A program made the translations under genes and the position numbers. Below the pieces are notes generated by a model, which was given only the letters and a program-made list of their open reading frames with translations, had not been told where the DNA came from and searched no databases. This document shows, in pieces, positions 8,791-17,398 of a DNA stretch of 39,750 nt. The first letter of the stretch is position 1; each line of letters starts with the position of its first letter. The DNA comes from JAQBDA01 sp041301185 (lineage in GTDB: Bacteria > Chloroflexota > Anaerolineae > Anaerolineales > UBA4823), in contig JBFYSV010000061.1 of the NCBI GenBank assembly GCA_041301185.1, forward strand, positions 1-39,750. Direction: 5' to 3'.

Positions 8791-9604
8791 AAAACAGCTG
8801 GTGCTGAGCGCAAGAGGGCTTACCAAAGTGTTCGGTTTTGGTCGCCAGAGGACTCTGGCTGTTGATCATGTAAATATTGATCTCTACAAGGGCGAAGTCA
8901 TCTCAATCGTAGGTGAATCGGGTAGCGGCAAAACTACTTTAGCAAAGCTGCTTTTGGGCTTGATCAGCCTGACGGAGGGGGAGATTTACTTTCAGGGGAA
9001 GAAGCGTGATATCAGCTCTCACAAGAAAAAACAGGAGTACTGGAAAAATATTCAGGCGATCTTTCAGGATCCGTTCTCCTCGTACAATACATTTCACAAG
9101 GTCGATGCCGTGCTTTTAGATTGCATTCGCATGCGTGGCGGTGGAAAGCTCCCGCGTGAGAAAAAAGTAGAGCTGATGTCAGAGGCGTGCAGCTTTGTTA
9201 ACTTAAAGTTCGAAGAGTTGACCAACAAGTATCCGTTTGAGCTTTCTGGTGGACAGATGCAGCGCCTGATGATCGCCCGCATCTTCCTGCTGAAGCCTAA
9301 GATCCTGCTGGCAGATGAACCTACCTCGATGATCGATGCCTGTTCACGTGCCACCATTCTAGATATGCTGATGCAATTGCGTAACGAAATTGGGATGACG
9401 GTTATTTTCATCACCCATGATATCGGGCTGGCATATTATGTTTCCGATAGTGTCTGTATTATGGAGCGCGGCAAAATTGTTGAAAGCGGGACTCCCGATG
9501 AGGTGATTCTGCATCCCAGAGAGGCTTACACCCAACGCTTGATCAATGATGTCCCCAAGATCTATGAAGAATGGGATCTCTCAACCGTTACGTACCCTAC
9601 TTGA
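8780..9604 (+). CDS. ABC importer ATPase, DppF/OppF type
   Basis: The second nucleotide-binding subunit, 274 residues. Walker A is GESGSGKTT, the signature is LSGGQMQR, Walker B is ILLADEPTSMID and the switch region is FITHD. The gene overlaps the preceding ATPase gene by 11 bp, so the two are coupled. It is shorter than most OppF proteins and ends soon after YEEWDLSTV, without the cysteine-rich C-terminal tail found in the first ATPase. This completes a five-component importer. Confidence 0.94.
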
Positions 9605-9628
9605 GAGCCCCGGAATTAATCCGCATCA

Positions 9629-9696
9629 GTCACTCAGAGCAAAGCGAAGAGACTCAGTTAACTTATGCAGAGATGCTTCGCTACGCTTGGCATGAC
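9629..9696. repeat. Imperfect inverted repeat between importer and mannosidase genes
   Basis: Left arm 9629-9655 and right arm 9670-9696 (27 bp each, several mismatches, sharing the AGCGAAG / CTTCGCT core) flank a 14-bp centre. It looks like a diverged intergenic palindromic repeat and not a terminator, as no T-run is adjacent. Confidence 0.5.
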
Positions 9697-9738
9697 AAGC
9701 AATTTATTAAAACTTCAGAGTTTAAATAAAGCGTTCCT

Positions 9739-12228
9739 ATGAACATATATTCTTTGGCAGGTGCCTGGGAATTTCGCCAGGCAGGCACGGAAGAGTGGCT
9801 ACCAGCGCGCGTCCCTGGTGGTGCGCATACCGATTTACTCGCCCTGGGCCGCATCCCCGATCCCTTTGTCGCTGATAACGAGAAGCGCGTCCAGTGGGTT
9901 GCTGAGTCTGATTGGATCTACCGGAGAAGTTTTCGCTGTACTCCTGAATTACTGGCTGAAGAAAAGATATTTCTTGTTTGCGACGGATTGGATACTCTGG
10001 CGGCGGTCACCCTCAACGGTCATGAACTAGGGCACACGGATAACATGTTCCGCCGGTATGAATGGGATGTCAAAGAATTAATAAATATCCATGGTGACAA
10101 TGTATTATCACTAACCTTCTCCTCGCCAGTAAAATTTGTTTCAGAAAAGCAAGCCATTCGAGATTTACCCGGACCTTATCATTCTCTAGCTGGGGGTCCA
10201 CACCTGCGAAAAGCACCCTGTCAATTTGGCTGGGACTGGGGACCACAGCTGCCGCCAATTGGCATCTGGAAAGATATTCGCCTGGAGGGGTGCAGTGGGG
10301 GGTGCCTGGCTGAAGTCCATGTACGCCAGGATCACAGCGCTGGTAAGGTTGCTATCCAGGCGCGGATAGCCTGCGAGCATTGGGGGGAAATGCCGCTGGT
10401 TGCGGTTGTGCGTATCACCACCCCGAAGGGTGAGATCATTGAAAAAGAAGCTGACTTGACAATGCAGGGAGAGGTAGCTGTAAAAACGCCGATCCCCAAC
10501 CCCGAGCTTTGGTGGCCGAATGGGTATGGTGCTCAGCCACTCTATCAGATCGAAGTTTCTCTCCTGGGTAAGGACACTTTCCAGGGAAGGTTGCTGGATC
10601 AGAAAAAATATCAGGTTGGGCTGCGAACGATTGAGCTGCGACAGGAGCAAGACCAGTGGGGGCGCTCTTTTGTCTTTGTGGTCAACGGTATTCCTATCTT
10701 ATGTAAAGGCTCTAATTGGATCCCGGCTGATTCCTTCCCCACCCGAATTACGGATGAATACCTGAAAGATCTAATTCGCTCAGCCGCTGAGACTCACCAG
10801 AACATGCTGCGCGTCTGGGGCGGCGGCTTCTACGAGGAAGAGCGCTTTTACGATCTATGCGATCGATATGGCATCCTGGTTTGGCAGGAGTTTATCTTTT
10901 CCTGTAGCGTTTATCCATTGGATGACCCGGACTTTACGGAAAACGTCCGGCAGGAAGTGGTTGAGAACATCCGCCGCCTGCGCCACCGAGCCAGCCTGGC
11001 ATTGTGGTGCGGAAATAACGAGATGGAATGGGGTTGGGTGGACTGGAATTGGAATCGACCAGAGCTGCAGGATCTAAAGGCTGCCTACGACCGGTTTTTC
11101 CACCACACGCTCCCGGCATGGTGCCAGATCGAAGACCCGGACCACTCCTATTGGCCCAGCTCACCCTCCTCCGATACTCCATTCGTTGATCCGAACGGTC
11201 AACACCAGGGAGACTCGCATTACTGGGATGTTTGGCACGGTGGGGAACCATTTACTGCCTATCGCGACCAGTTCCCACGTTTCATGAGCGAGTTCGGCTT
11301 CCAGGCTCTGCCGCCGCTTGCGACCATCCGTACCTATGCTGACGAGGCGGATTGGAATATGACTTCCTACATTATGGAGCAGCACCAGAAGAATGCCAGC
11401 GGAAATTCTCTCATGGTCCGTCAAATGCTGGACACATTCCGCTTGCCCAAGGATTTTAACTCCTTGGTCTACCTGAGCATGGCTCTCCAGGCGGAAGGCA
11501 TCCGCTACGGGGTGGAGCACTGGCGCCGCCACCCTGATCGTGTCACCGGAATCCTGTACTGGCAGCTCAACGATTGCTGGCCGGTGGCCTCCTGGTCCAG
11601 CCTGGATTATTTTGGGCGTTGGAAGGCATTGCATTATGCTGCCCGGCGCTTCTTTGCACCCGTTATGCTTTCTATCGAAGATCAACCCCCAAGACAAGAC
11701 GTTTATGTCTCCAACGACCGGCTTGCGCCCTGGGAAGGGACTGTGAGATGGTCGTTAGAAACCCTCGAAGGTGAAGCGCTGACTTCGGGACGCGCACCAG
11801 TCAAGGTCGCCCCACAGGCTGCGACCCGGGTCTGCGAGCTGGATTTCTCCGACCAAATCACGGAGGGTAACCTGCGCAAGCTGGTCTTTGTGGCTGAGCT
11901 GTGGCAAGGGGATCAGTTTATCAGCCGCCAAACAGCATATTTTGTCCCCATCAAGCATCTATCGCTATCCGACCCGGCGGTTTCCGTGAGCATGCAAAGC
12001 CAGGACGAGGAACTGATCATCGAGCTTGTTTCGCACTCCATGGCGCTACTTGTGGAGATATCCTTGACCGGAGCAGACGTGGTTTTGAGTGACAATTATT
12101 TTAATTTACCTCCCGGGCGACCAACCCGCATATCCTGTCCAATGCCGGCTGGCTGGACATTAAGCAAGTCGGAGCGTGAAATCCGCGTTCGCTCGATCTA
12201 TGATTCATATTCGCACCGGGCAATCTGA
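9739..12228 (+). CDS. Beta-mannosidase, GH2 family
   Basis: An 829-residue glycoside hydrolase family 2 enzyme expected to remove beta-1,4-linked mannose from the non-reducing end of manno-oligosaccharides (EC 3.2.1.25). The N-terminal jelly-roll (residues ~1-180) contains the family phrase CQFGWDWGPQLPP. The acid/base Glu428 lies in WCGNNEMEWGW and the nucleophile Glu518 in FMSEFGFQALP. The FGFQ-LP ending is typical of mannosidases and not of beta-galactosidases. There is no signal peptide, so it acts in the cytoplasm on imported oligosaccharides. The length is normal. ATG 9739 is the first codon and agrees with the usual N-terminus, though its ribosome binding site is weak. Confidence 0.92.
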   Translation: MNIYSLAGAWEFRQAGTEEWLPARVPGGAHTDLLALGRIPDPFVADNEKRVQWVAESDWIYRRSFRCTPELLAEEKIFLVCDGLDTLAAVTLNGHELGHTDNMFRRYEWDVKELINIHGDNVLSLTFSSPVKFVSEKQAIRDLPGPYHSLAGGPHLRKAPCQFGWDWGPQLPPIGIWKDIRLEGCSGGCLAEVHVRQDHSAGKVAIQARIACEHWGEMPLVAVVRITTPKGEIIEKEADLTMQGEVAVKTPIPNPELWWPNGYGAQPLYQIEVSLLGKDTFQGRLLDQKKYQVGLRTIELRQEQDQWGRSFVFVVNGIPILCKGSNWIPADSFPTRITDEYLKDLIRSAAETHQNMLRVWGGGFYEEERFYDLCDRYGILVWQEFIFSCSVYPLDDPDFTENVRQEVVENIRRLRHRASLALWCGNNEMEWGWVDWNWNRPELQDLKAAYDRFFHHTLPAWCQIEDPDHSYWPSSPSSDTPFVDPNGQHQGDSHYWDVWHGGEPFTAYRDQFPRFMSEFGFQALPPLATIRTYADEADWNMTSYIMEQHQKNASGNSLMVRQMLDTFRLPKDFNSLVYLSMALQAEGIRYGVEHWRRHPDRVTGILYWQLNDCWPVASWSSLDYFGRWKALHYAARRFFAPVMLSIEDQPPRQDVYVSNDRLAPWEGTVRWSLETLEGEALTSGRAPVKVAPQAATRVCELDFSDQITEGNLRKLVFVAELWQGDQFISRQTAYFVPIKHLSLSDPAVSVSMQSQDEELIIELVSHSMALLVEISLTGADVVLSDNYFNLPPGRPTRISCPMPAGWTLSKSEREIRVRSIYDSYSHRAI

Positions 12229-12252
12229 TAAATTCTTAGAAATGACATTTTC

Positions 12253-12282
12253 CTCTGAGATCAGCCAAGACTGATCTCAGAG
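12253..12282 (+). other. Perfect intercistronic hairpin before GH3 gene 1
   Basis: A 12-bp perfect stem (CTCTGAGATCAG with its complement) and a 6-nt loop lie 24 bp after the mannosidase stop. No T-run follows. It is probably an mRNA-stability or attenuation element inside the operon. Confidence 0.6.
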
Positions 12283-12325
12283 TGTGATGAATATCTCCCG
12301 ATATGAGCTGAGAAAGGAATGTGCT

Positions 12326-14599
12326 GTGACGAAAATAAACGATTTGATTAAAAATATGTCACTGGAAGAAAAAGCAGCCCTGTGTACTGGAGCCGGTCCC
12401 TGGACAACGACCCCGATCGAGCGTCTGGGAGTACCGGAAATGACCGTTTCTGACGGCCCGCATGGGGTCAGGCGGGTTGAAGACTTATCCGATTTAATGA
12501 GAGAAAGCCTGCCGGCTACCTGTTTTCCAACGGCTTCGTGCCTGGCCTCTACCTGGGACGTGGAGTTAATCCGCGCCGTTGGGCAGGCGATTGCGGAGGA
12601 GTGTATCGCCTTGAAGGTGGATGTAGTCCTTGGCCCCGGTGCGAATATGAAGCGCACTCCTTTGTGCGGGCGGAATTTCGAATATTTTTCAGAAGACCCC
12701 TACCTGGCGGGTGAGATGGCTGCCAGTTTCATCAACGGGGTGCAGAGCAAAGGTGTGGGTACCTCTCTGAAACATTATGCCGGTAACAATCAGGAGTACC
12801 AACGCCTGAGCATCAATGTCAACATGGACGAACGAACTCTGCGTGAAATATATTTACCCGCTTTCGAGAACGCGGTGAAAAAAGCTCAGCCGTGGACCGT
12901 GATGTGTGCCTATAACAAGCTCAATGGCTACTATGGCTCCGAGAGCCACAAGTTACTGGTAGATATTCTCAAGGAAGAGTGGGGCTTAGAGGGATTTGTG
13001 GTTTCTGACTGGGGCGCTGTTCACGACAGGGTAGCCTCTCTGAAAGGGGGTCTGGACCTTGAAATGCCTGGCCCGCGAGAACTGCGTGTAAAAGCGGTCA
13101 TGGAGGCTGTCCGATCCGGCGAGCTGAGCGAATCTGTGTTAGACGAATCCGTGCGGCGCATCCTCGGAATTGTGCTTAAAGCGGCGAAGACGCCCAAAGG
13201 CGGAAAATTTAATGTCTCGGCCCACCACGCCCTGGCCTGCCTGATCGCTGCGGACGGCATGGTCTTGCTTAAGAACAACGGAATCCTGCCGTTGAAGGAC
13301 CCTAAGCGGATTGCTGTCATCGGTCGGACTGCCAAAGAGGCGCACTTCCAGGGTGGGGGCAGCTCGCATATCAACCCGACCTTGGTGGATAACCCGTTTA
13401 TCGAGCTGCAAAAACTGGCGGGTGAAGCCAGCTTGAGCTTTGCAGAGGGCTATCCTAAGGACGAGAGTTTCGACCAGGCATTGATCGATGCAGCCGTTAA
13501 TGAGGCAAAATCAGCCCAGGTCGCGCTGCTTTATCTTGCTTTACCTGCATCCAAGGAGTCAGAAGGCTACGACCGGCCTGACCTTGACTTGACCCAGCAC
13601 CAGATTGCCCTGATCAATGCTGTGGCAAAAGTCCAGCCCAACACCATTGTTATTCTGAATAGCGGCGCTCCAGTGGTGATGGGTGATTGGATAGACGGTA
13701 CGGCAGCAGTCGTAGAAGCGTGGATGATGGGGCAGGCAGGCGGCGGCGCAATTGCAGACGTCCTCTTTGGAAAGGTTAACCCTTCCGGTAAACTGGCAGA
13801 GACTTTCCCTAATAGATTAGTTGATACACCTGCCTCTATCAACTACCCTGGAGAAAACGGGGAGGTGCGCTACGGAGAGGGCATTTTCATAGGCTACCGC
13901 TATTACGACGCTAAACAAGTTCCGGTGCTGTTCCCCTTTGGATACGGGATGAGCTATACCACGTTCACCTATCAGAACCCCCAATTATCGGCAAAGACCT
14001 TCAAGGATGTAGATGGTTTGACCGTATCTGTGGATGTGACCAACACGGGCAAGCTGGCAGGCAAGGAAATTGTCCAGGTTTATGTGCACGATCGTAAATC
14101 GCGCCTGGTCCGCCCGCCGAAAGAGCTTAAGGGGTTTGTCAAGGTTGAGCTCCGGCCTGGCGAAACCAAAACCGTGAGTGTTGATCTTGATTTTCGCGCC
14201 TTTGCTTACTACCACCCGGGATACAAGCAATGGGTTGCCGAAGATGGCGAGTTCGACATCCTGATTGGGGCATCATCGGCTGATATTCGCTTTATCCAGA
14301 CGGTTAACCTTCAATCCACTCAAAAGCTGCCGTCCCTGCTCAGGCGCGAATCTACCCTTCGGGAGTGGACAGAGGACCCGCGCGGCGTGCGAGTCTTAGC
14401 ATCATTTATGACGGATATTTCAGCCCAAATGAATGAAATGCTGGGCGGAGACGGGAGCCAGTTCATTGGAATGGATCCAAACGGCTTTTTGATGGATATG
14501 CCTCTGCCAGGTTTGTTCCACTTCGTGGGGAGTTCTTTTACAGAGTCGCCTGAAGACATCGTGGATGATCTGCTGGCTAAGGTTCACAAGTTGGACTGA
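12326..14599 (+). CDS. Beta-glucosidase, GH3 family (1)
   Basis: A GH3 glycosidase of 757 residues from GTG 12326. The frame is open to 12284, but GTG 12326 has AGAAAGGA just upstream and gives the usual N-terminus (LIKNMSLEEKAALCTGAGPW). The TIM-barrel domain holds the nucleophile Asp228 in VVSDWGAVHD and the conserved KHYAGNNQE. The alpha/beta sandwich and a fibronectin-III-like domain (YGMSYTTF onward) follow. The layout matches beta-glucosidases that hydrolyse cellobiose and related beta-glucosides (EC 3.2.1.21). About 75 further residues after the Fn3 domain, rich in Met and Gly, form an unusual C-terminal tail. No signal peptide is visible, so the enzyme is probably cytoplasmic. Exact linkage preference cannot be read from sequence. 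Confidence 0.92.
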   Translation: MTKINDLIKNMSLEEKAALCTGAGPWTTTPIERLGVPEMTVSDGPHGVRRVEDLSDLMRESLPATCFPTASCLASTWDVELIRAVGQAIAEECIALKVDVVLGPGANMKRTPLCGRNFEYFSEDPYLAGEMAASFINGVQSKGVGTSLKHYAGNNQEYQRLSINVNMDERTLREIYLPAFENAVKKAQPWTVMCAYNKLNGYYGSESHKLLVDILKEEWGLEGFVVSDWGAVHDRVASLKGGLDLEMPGPRELRVKAVMEAVRSGELSESVLDESVRRILGIVLKAAKTPKGGKFNVSAHHALACLIAADGMVLLKNNGILPLKDPKRIAVIGRTAKEAHFQGGGSSHINPTLVDNPFIELQKLAGEASLSFAEGYPKDESFDQALIDAAVNEAKSAQVALLYLALPASKESEGYDRPDLDLTQHQIALINAVAKVQPNTIVILNSGAPVVMGDWIDGTAAVVEAWMMGQAGGGAIADVLFGKVNPSGKLAETFPNRLVDTPASINYPGENGEVRYGEGIFIGYRYYDAKQVPVLFPFGYGMSYTTFTYQNPQLSAKTFKDVDGLTVSVDVTNTGKLAGKEIVQVYVHDRKSRLVRPPKELKGFVKVELRPGETKTVSVDLDFRAFAYYHPGYKQWVAEDGEFDILIGASSADIRFIQTVNLQSTQKLPSLLRRESTLREWTEDPRGVRVLASFMTDISAQMNEMLGGDGSQFIGMDPNGFLMDMPLPGLFHFVGSSFTESPEDIVDDLLAKVHKLD

Positions 14600-14622
14600 G
14601 GTCAGACAATCTGTGATGATCG

Positions 14623-14749
14623 CGGTGAGGGCGATGTCGTTTTCCGTCCAAGATGAATCGAATCCAATGAGCAGCCTTGGACGGAATACTTTTAGATTTG
14701 TCCAGGCTAAAAGTATCTCACCGAAAAGCATAGGATCAGCCTGGACAAA
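14623..14749 (+). promoter_or_regulatory. Structured leader candidate upstream of the GH94 gene
   Basis: Several exact inverted repeats are nested in 127 bp. CGGTGAG (14623-14629) pairs with CTCACCG (14717-14723) and encloses two hairpins: TTCCGTCCAAG (14642-14652) with 14676-14686, and ACTTTTAG (14688-14695) with 14707-14714. A 12-bp alternative helix, 14697-14708 with 14738-14749, would break the outer helix and the second hairpin. The GTCCA/TGGAC arms of the two main hairpins resemble each other, as if duplicated. No known riboswitch class is recognised. Confidence 0.45.
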
Positions 14750-14782
14750 ACAGTAGTTTTAAGAACGATTGTAGAGGTCAAG

Positions 14783-17245
14783 ATGAAGTATGGTTACTTC
14801 GATGATGAGCACCGCGAATACGTGATCACGCGACCCGATACTCCATTACCCTGGATCAATTACCTGGGTTGTGAAGAATATTTTGGGATCATCTCCAATA
14901 CAGCAGGCGGCTATTCATTCTACAAGGATGCCCGCCTGCAAAGGCTGACCCGCTACCGCTATAATAACGCCCCTCTGGATGTTGGCGGGCGTTACATTTA
15001 CCTGCGGGAGGATGGCAATCCTCTCTATCCTGACCGGCCGCTGTTCTGGTCGCCGACCTGGCAGCCCACCCGCCAGCAGCTTGACAGATATGAATGCCGT
15101 CACGGGTTGGGATATACCACCATCCGATCCACTCTTGGAGGCATAGAATCGAGCATCCGGTATTTCATCCCGCTGGGTGAGGGTCTTGAAATTTGGGAGC
15201 TAACCCTGGTAAACCAGCGCGATCAGCCGGCGAGCCTGTCCGTCTTCCCGGCAGTGGAATTCTGCTTATGGGATGCTCTGGACGATGCCGCCAACTTCCA
15301 GCGCAATTATTCCATCGGTGAAGTGGAAGTCGTGGACGGCGTGATCTACCATAAAACCGAGTACCGCGAGCGCCGCAACCACTTTGCTTATTTTGCCTGT
15401 TCGGAGGAGCCGGCAGGTTTTGAGACCCAGCGCGAGGCTTTTCTTGGACCCTATCGAGGTTGGGATTCGCCGGCAGCTGTTGTAGCCGGCGGCTTGAGCA
15501 ATTCGATTGCTCACGGCTGGCAGCCGATTGCAGCCCAGCACATCCGGGTTCAGCTGAATCCTGGGGAGAGGCATAAGATCGTATTTCTCCTCGGATACGG
15601 CGAAAATCCAGCGGGTGATAAATTTGACCCGCCAGGCTCCCAGACACTCAATAAACGCCGGGTCGTGCCGGTTATCCAGCGTTACCTGCGCCAGGATGAA
15701 GTAGAAAAATCGTTTCAGGCGCTGCGCGCCTATTGGGACGGGCTGGTTGGCAAGCTGCAGGTGACCTCCCCTGACATCCACACCGACCACATGGTCAATA
15801 TCTGGAACGTCTATCAGGTCATGGCGACCTTCAATTTTTCCCGCTCGGCATCATACTTTGAATCGGGTATCGGGCGCGGCATGGGTTTCAGAGATTCCAA
15901 CCAGGATTTGCTCGGTTTTGTGCACCTGGTGCCGGAACGTGCCCGGCAGCGAATCCTCGACCTGGCAGCCACCCAACTCCCCAGCGGGGGAGCGTACCAC
16001 CAGTACCAGCCGCTGACAAAACGAGGTAACAATGATGTCGGCGGTGGTTTTAACGATGATCCGCTGTGGTTAGTATTATCTGTCGCTGCTTATATCAAAG
16101 AGACCGGTGATTGGGAACTCCTCGATGAGCCTGCAGTGTATGATAACCAGCCCGGTACAGAGCAGCCGCTATACAATCACCTGCAGCGTTCAATCCAATA
16201 CATCCTGGACCGCCTTGGCCCGCATGGGCTGCCATTGATCGGTCGGGCGGACTGGAACGACTGCCTGAACCTCAACTGCTTCTCGGATACACCGGGGCAA
16301 TCCTTCCAGACGACAACCAACAAAGACGGGAAAGTTGCTGAAAGTGTGTTCATTGCCGGCTTGTTTGTCCTGGTAGCGAAAGAGCTGGTTGAAATCGCCG
16401 CAAAGCGCCAGAGCTTTGCAGAGGCCGATACGATCGGCAATGCGGCAGCCGAGATGGAAAAAGCTGTTTGGGCGGCAGGCTGGGATGGGGAGTGGTTCCG
16501 CCGCGCATACGATGATTTTGGGGATCCAATTGGTTCCAGGCAATGCCAGGAGGGGCAAATCTTCATCGAGCCGCAAGGAATCTGCGTAATGGCTGGGCTG
16601 GGTGTAGAGAACGGACGCGCTCGGCAAGCGCTGGATTCTGTGTATACACGGCTGGCTACATCCCACGGAATTGTTTTACAACAACCCGCCTACAGCCAAT
16701 ACTATCTGCATCTAGGCGAGATTTCATCCTACCCGCCTGGGTATAAGGAAAACGCAGGTATTTTTTGCCATACCAATCCCTGGATTATGATCGCTGAAGC
16801 AATGATCGGACGCGGCGACCGTGCTTACGATTATTACCTGCGCATCAACCCCTCGGCGCGCGAAGAAATCGGCGATCTGCACCGCTGCGAGCCATATGTC
16901 TATGCCCAAATGATTGCGGGGCGGGATGCCCCCACCCACGGAGAAGCCAAAAACTCCTGGCTCACCGGTACAGCAGCCTGGAATTACGTTGCCATTTCAC
17001 AGTGGATACTTGGGATTCGACCTACGTATGACGGGCTGGAGATTGCTCCAGTGATCCCGGTTGCCTGGGACGGTTTTGACGCTGTCCGTATATATCGGGG
17101 AGTGCGGTATAACATTCACGTTGTGCGGAAAGGGCCTGGGAATCAAGCCCATCTTATCGTGGATGGGCAAGCCATCCAGGGTACAGTGATTAATATTCCC
17201 CCAAAGGATACGAGTGAAGTCCAAGTATCCGTGTATATAAGCTAA
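14783..17245 (+). CDS. Cellobiose phosphorylase, GH94 family
   Basis: An 820-residue glycoside phosphorylase that would split cellobiose with phosphate into glucose 1-phosphate and glucose (EC 2.4.1.20), saving one ATP per disaccharide. The N-terminal phrases (MKYGYFDDEHREYVITRPDTP, then INYLGCEEYFGIISNTAGGYSF) are characteristic of cellobiose phosphorylases. The catalytic domain contains GRADWNDCLN (Asp490, the general acid position of the family) and GMGFRDSNQDL. AGAGGT precedes ATG 14783. No signal peptide is present, as expected for an intracellular enzyme. Cellobiose is the most likely substrate, but other GH94 specificities (cellodextrin, chitobiose) cannot be excluded from sequence alone. 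Confidence 0.93.
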   Translation: MKYGYFDDEHREYVITRPDTPLPWINYLGCEEYFGIISNTAGGYSFYKDARLQRLTRYRYNNAPLDVGGRYIYLREDGNPLYPDRPLFWSPTWQPTRQQLDRYECRHGLGYTTIRSTLGGIESSIRYFIPLGEGLEIWELTLVNQRDQPASLSVFPAVEFCLWDALDDAANFQRNYSIGEVEVVDGVIYHKTEYRERRNHFAYFACSEEPAGFETQREAFLGPYRGWDSPAAVVAGGLSNSIAHGWQPIAAQHIRVQLNPGERHKIVFLLGYGENPAGDKFDPPGSQTLNKRRVVPVIQRYLRQDEVEKSFQALRAYWDGLVGKLQVTSPDIHTDHMVNIWNVYQVMATFNFSRSASYFESGIGRGMGFRDSNQDLLGFVHLVPERARQRILDLAATQLPSGGAYHQYQPLTKRGNNDVGGGFNDDPLWLVLSVAAYIKETGDWELLDEPAVYDNQPGTEQPLYNHLQRSIQYILDRLGPHGLPLIGRADWNDCLNLNCFSDTPGQSFQTTTNKDGKVAESVFIAGLFVLVAKELVEIAAKRQSFAEADTIGNAAAEMEKAVWAAGWDGEWFRRAYDDFGDPIGSRQCQEGQIFIEPQGICVMAGLGVENGRARQALDSVYTRLATSHGIVLQQPAYSQYYLHLGEISSYPPGYKENAGIFCHTNPWIMIAEAMIGRGDRAYDYYLRINPSAREEIGDLHRCEPYVYAQMIAGRDAPTHGEAKNSWLTGTAAWNYVAISQWILGIRPTYDGLEIAPVIPVAWDGFDAVRIYRGVRYNIHVVRKGPGNQAHLIVDGQAIQGTVINIPPKDTSEVQVSVYIS

Positions 17246-17271
17246 ACGAAGCCCATATACACATTATGATT

Positions 17272-17366
17272 GTAGAACTTACGTAGTGGAAGGAGGAAAT
17301 GGGGGTGTGTGGGGGTGCGGAGCATGCCCACACACCCCCACCCCCTCGCCAAGTGCGTAAGTCCTA
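17272..17366. repeat. Palindromic repeat element, copy B (REP/MITE-like)
   Basis: The core GGGGGTGTGTGGG (17301-17313) pairs perfectly with CCCACACACCCCC (17327-17339). The outer arms TAGAACTTACG (from 17273) and CGTAAGTCCTA (17356-17366) form a second inverted repeat. The arrangement and sequence resemble the element at 5306-5407. It separates the GH94 gene from the second GH3 gene. Confidence 0.65.
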
Positions 17367-17398
17367 GATTAAAAGACATATCGGGTGAGAAGGCAGCC

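Noticed and set aside
17309..17398. Extension of the second GH3 gene to the start at 17309.
   Set aside because: The extension would translate the palindromic repeat into a Pro/His-rich segment with no family similarity; ATG 17399 has a ribosome binding site and the expected N-terminus.
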